From the NCBI GenBank assembly GCA_964519405.1, contig CAZFLA010000004.1, positions 10,738 through 74,737 of the forward strand: a stretch of DNA of 64,000 nucleotides, given 5' to 3'. The notes beneath the pieces are model-generated. The model did not search any database. It had not been told where the DNA came from and saw only the letters and a list, made by a program, of their open reading frames with translations. Positions 62,939 through 64,000 of this stretch are shown piece by piece (position 1 is the first letter of the stretch; every line of letters starts with the position of its first letter). The stretch comes from G963677485 sp964519405 (lineage in GTDB: Bacteria > Armatimonadota > HRBIN16). A program made the translations under genes and the position numbers.

Positions 62939-64000
62939 ATTCATCGTGTGATAGCCACGCTTTAGCCTCGGCCTCCAAAAGATCAAGCTGACTGGACAGC
63001 TCTCTAGGCTTTGCGGCACTCATATTGGCATCTTTTGCCCGCGCTTCATGGTCTGCGTTTATGATGCTTAGTGCTTCCAGGTAGTTTGTGTGAGCAGTCT
63101 TGATGTCGTTCTGCATCACAGCGATACGGGCTAGGCCCCCGTATCCAAAGGCGTAATCAGTCTCAGGAATCTCAGGCACAGCCCTGATCTGACCAGACGG
63201 CGATTTATCGAGCGCTGCCAGCTTAGCATAAACCACTTTAGCTCTGTTGATATCTCGTTTCTCAAGATATGCACCATAACGAACATACCCTCTAGGTGCT
63301 GTGGGATCAACTTCGATGAGTTGCTTGTAGTATTTGTCTGCGAGGGCTTGTATAGACGGGTCTTGGGATGTTTCCACCGATCTTGCAGCCATCATGAAAC
63401 TGCGTGGAGAAGGCATCGCCTGACATGCTGCATCCAGCTGATGCTGCAGCTCGCGTGCTGATGCACGATCACTCGCTGCTGAGATCATGGCGTTGCCTAA
63501 TAATGCATCACCATCGAAAGGACACAACGCCAGCACTGTATTGTTCGATTTCTCCGCGTTGGTGAAATCACCCGACATCAACTGATATTGTGCCAGTTGA
63601 GCATAAACGGCTTGAAGCGACACCCATGACGCACACACTAACGCGAGTATCCCGACGGTTTTAAATATCGCCGAAGACCGAGGTTTGCTTTCCGTATCAT
63701 CTGACCAACACAGCCCCAACAATACCGCAAAGGTGATGATCACTGCGTAAACCTGCCAGTCAGAATCGATGATTCCATGGACAGCACTTGCGACAATCCC
63801 CGCTGCCATCGCCCCGCGCAGTTCCTGCGGCAGCGATGTGTTCTGAGGGCGTAATACAGCTATCACACACCCTGCGCCAACACACAACCACAGCAATAGT
63901 CCTGGTATTCCCAGTTCCGAAGCAACTTGTAGATACCCTTGATGTGCAGAACGTGTAAACCCAGTGATGGCGGTCTTGGGATAACCATAAACAAAACAGC
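62937..64000 (-). CDS. O-antigen ligase/polymerase-like membrane protein, N-terminus outside window
   Basis: About 354 codons of a larger protein; the frame stays open to position 64000. The visible N-terminal part holds the hallmark of the Wzy/WaaL family, TRSAHQGYLQVASELGIPG, followed by several membrane segments (GLLLWLCVGAGCVIAVL and others). The C-terminal ~200 residues are a periplasmic region with TPR-like helices (DFTNAEKSNNTVLAL, PRGYVRYGAYLEKRDI). Bacteria with S-layer or pilin glycosylation use related proteins, so ligation of O-antigen or another glycan is possible. The in-frame TTG at 63896 is internal, not the start. Confidence 0.82.
   Translation of the reverse strand, partial: CFVYGYPKTAITGFTRSAHQGYLQVASELGIPGLLLWLCVGAGCVIAVLRPQNTSLPQELRGAMAAGIVASAVHGIIDSDWQVYAVIITFAVLLGLCWSDDTESKPRSSAIFKTVGILALVCASWVSLQAVYAQLAQYQLMSGDFTNAEKSNNTVLALCPFDGDALLGNAMISAASDRASARELQHQLDAACQAMPSPRSFMMAARSVETSQDPSIQALADKYYKQLIEVDPTAPRGYVRYGAYLEKRDINRAKVVYAKLAALDKSPSGQIRAVPEIPETDYAFGYGGLARIAVMQNDIKTAHTNYLEALSIINADHEARAKDANMSAAKPRELSSQLDLLEAEAKAWLSHDE

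Overview
The window is a fragment of a chromosome from a bacterium with an outer membrane. It carries lipid A, BamA, TamB, Skp and Lol-type lipoprotein signals. It also has SepF, the division protein of the Gram-positive/Cyanobacteria/Terrabacteria side of the tree, which is not usual in Proteobacteria. SepF with outer-membrane genes, many glycoside hydrolases, a lone dockerin and an MtaB-type methyltransferase suggests a diderm Terrabacteria lineage. Armatimonadota is my best guess, but the sequence does not prove it. Base composition looks close to balanced. Two runs of N (7879-7888 and 18879-18910) show that this is a draft scaffold.

Layout. 1-14551 (minus) is one long envelope cluster. 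In transcription order it is lipA, tamB, bamA, skp, a Skp-like lipoprotein gene, lpxD, lpxC, fabZ, lpxA, lpxB and an MsbA-like exporter that runs off the left edge. Most junctions overlap or are only a few bases apart. 14678-19399 holds a lytic transglycosylase, a second ABC exporter, hisI and an MFS transporter. 19530-23979 is a complete pstSCAB-phoU phosphate operon. 23997-25920 is yggS-sepF-proC, facing deoC-recO-ruvC (27847-25925). 28024-30372 has a GT4 glycosyltransferase, a peroxiredoxin and a thioredoxin-fold protein. 30444-33930 is a translationally coupled hemW-trm1-SLC13 set; a Trm1 tRNA methyltransferase is rare in bacteria.

34086-58749 is the accessory, carbohydrate-oriented part. 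It has an mtaB-like methanol:corrinoid methyltransferase without partner genes, two minus-strand TIM-barrel proteins (one GH42-like, one of unknown family), and a three-gene operon of exported proteins (phosphodiester-glycosidase-like, propeller/dockerin lipoprotein, HAF-repeat protein). It continues with tyrS, a GH32 fructosidase, a hybrid histidine kinase with 5TMR-LYT, PAS and PocR-like sensors, tcdA, tatD, a small lipoprotein, a GH38 alpha-mannosidase and a GH78 alpha-rhamnosidase. The clearly assigned hydrolases lack signal peptides, so they probably act on imported oligosaccharides. 58898-64000 has tRNA-Arg(GCG), an exported ankyrin-repeat protein, a purine-salvage group (PfkB kinase, MTA phosphorylase, apt) and the C-terminal part of an O-antigen ligase-like protein cut by the right edge.

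No CRISPR array, insertion sequence, prophage, rRNA gene or origin was seen. No stretch above 300 bases lacks a gene. The longest gap is about 280 bases (44172-44451); it holds only weak hairpins.
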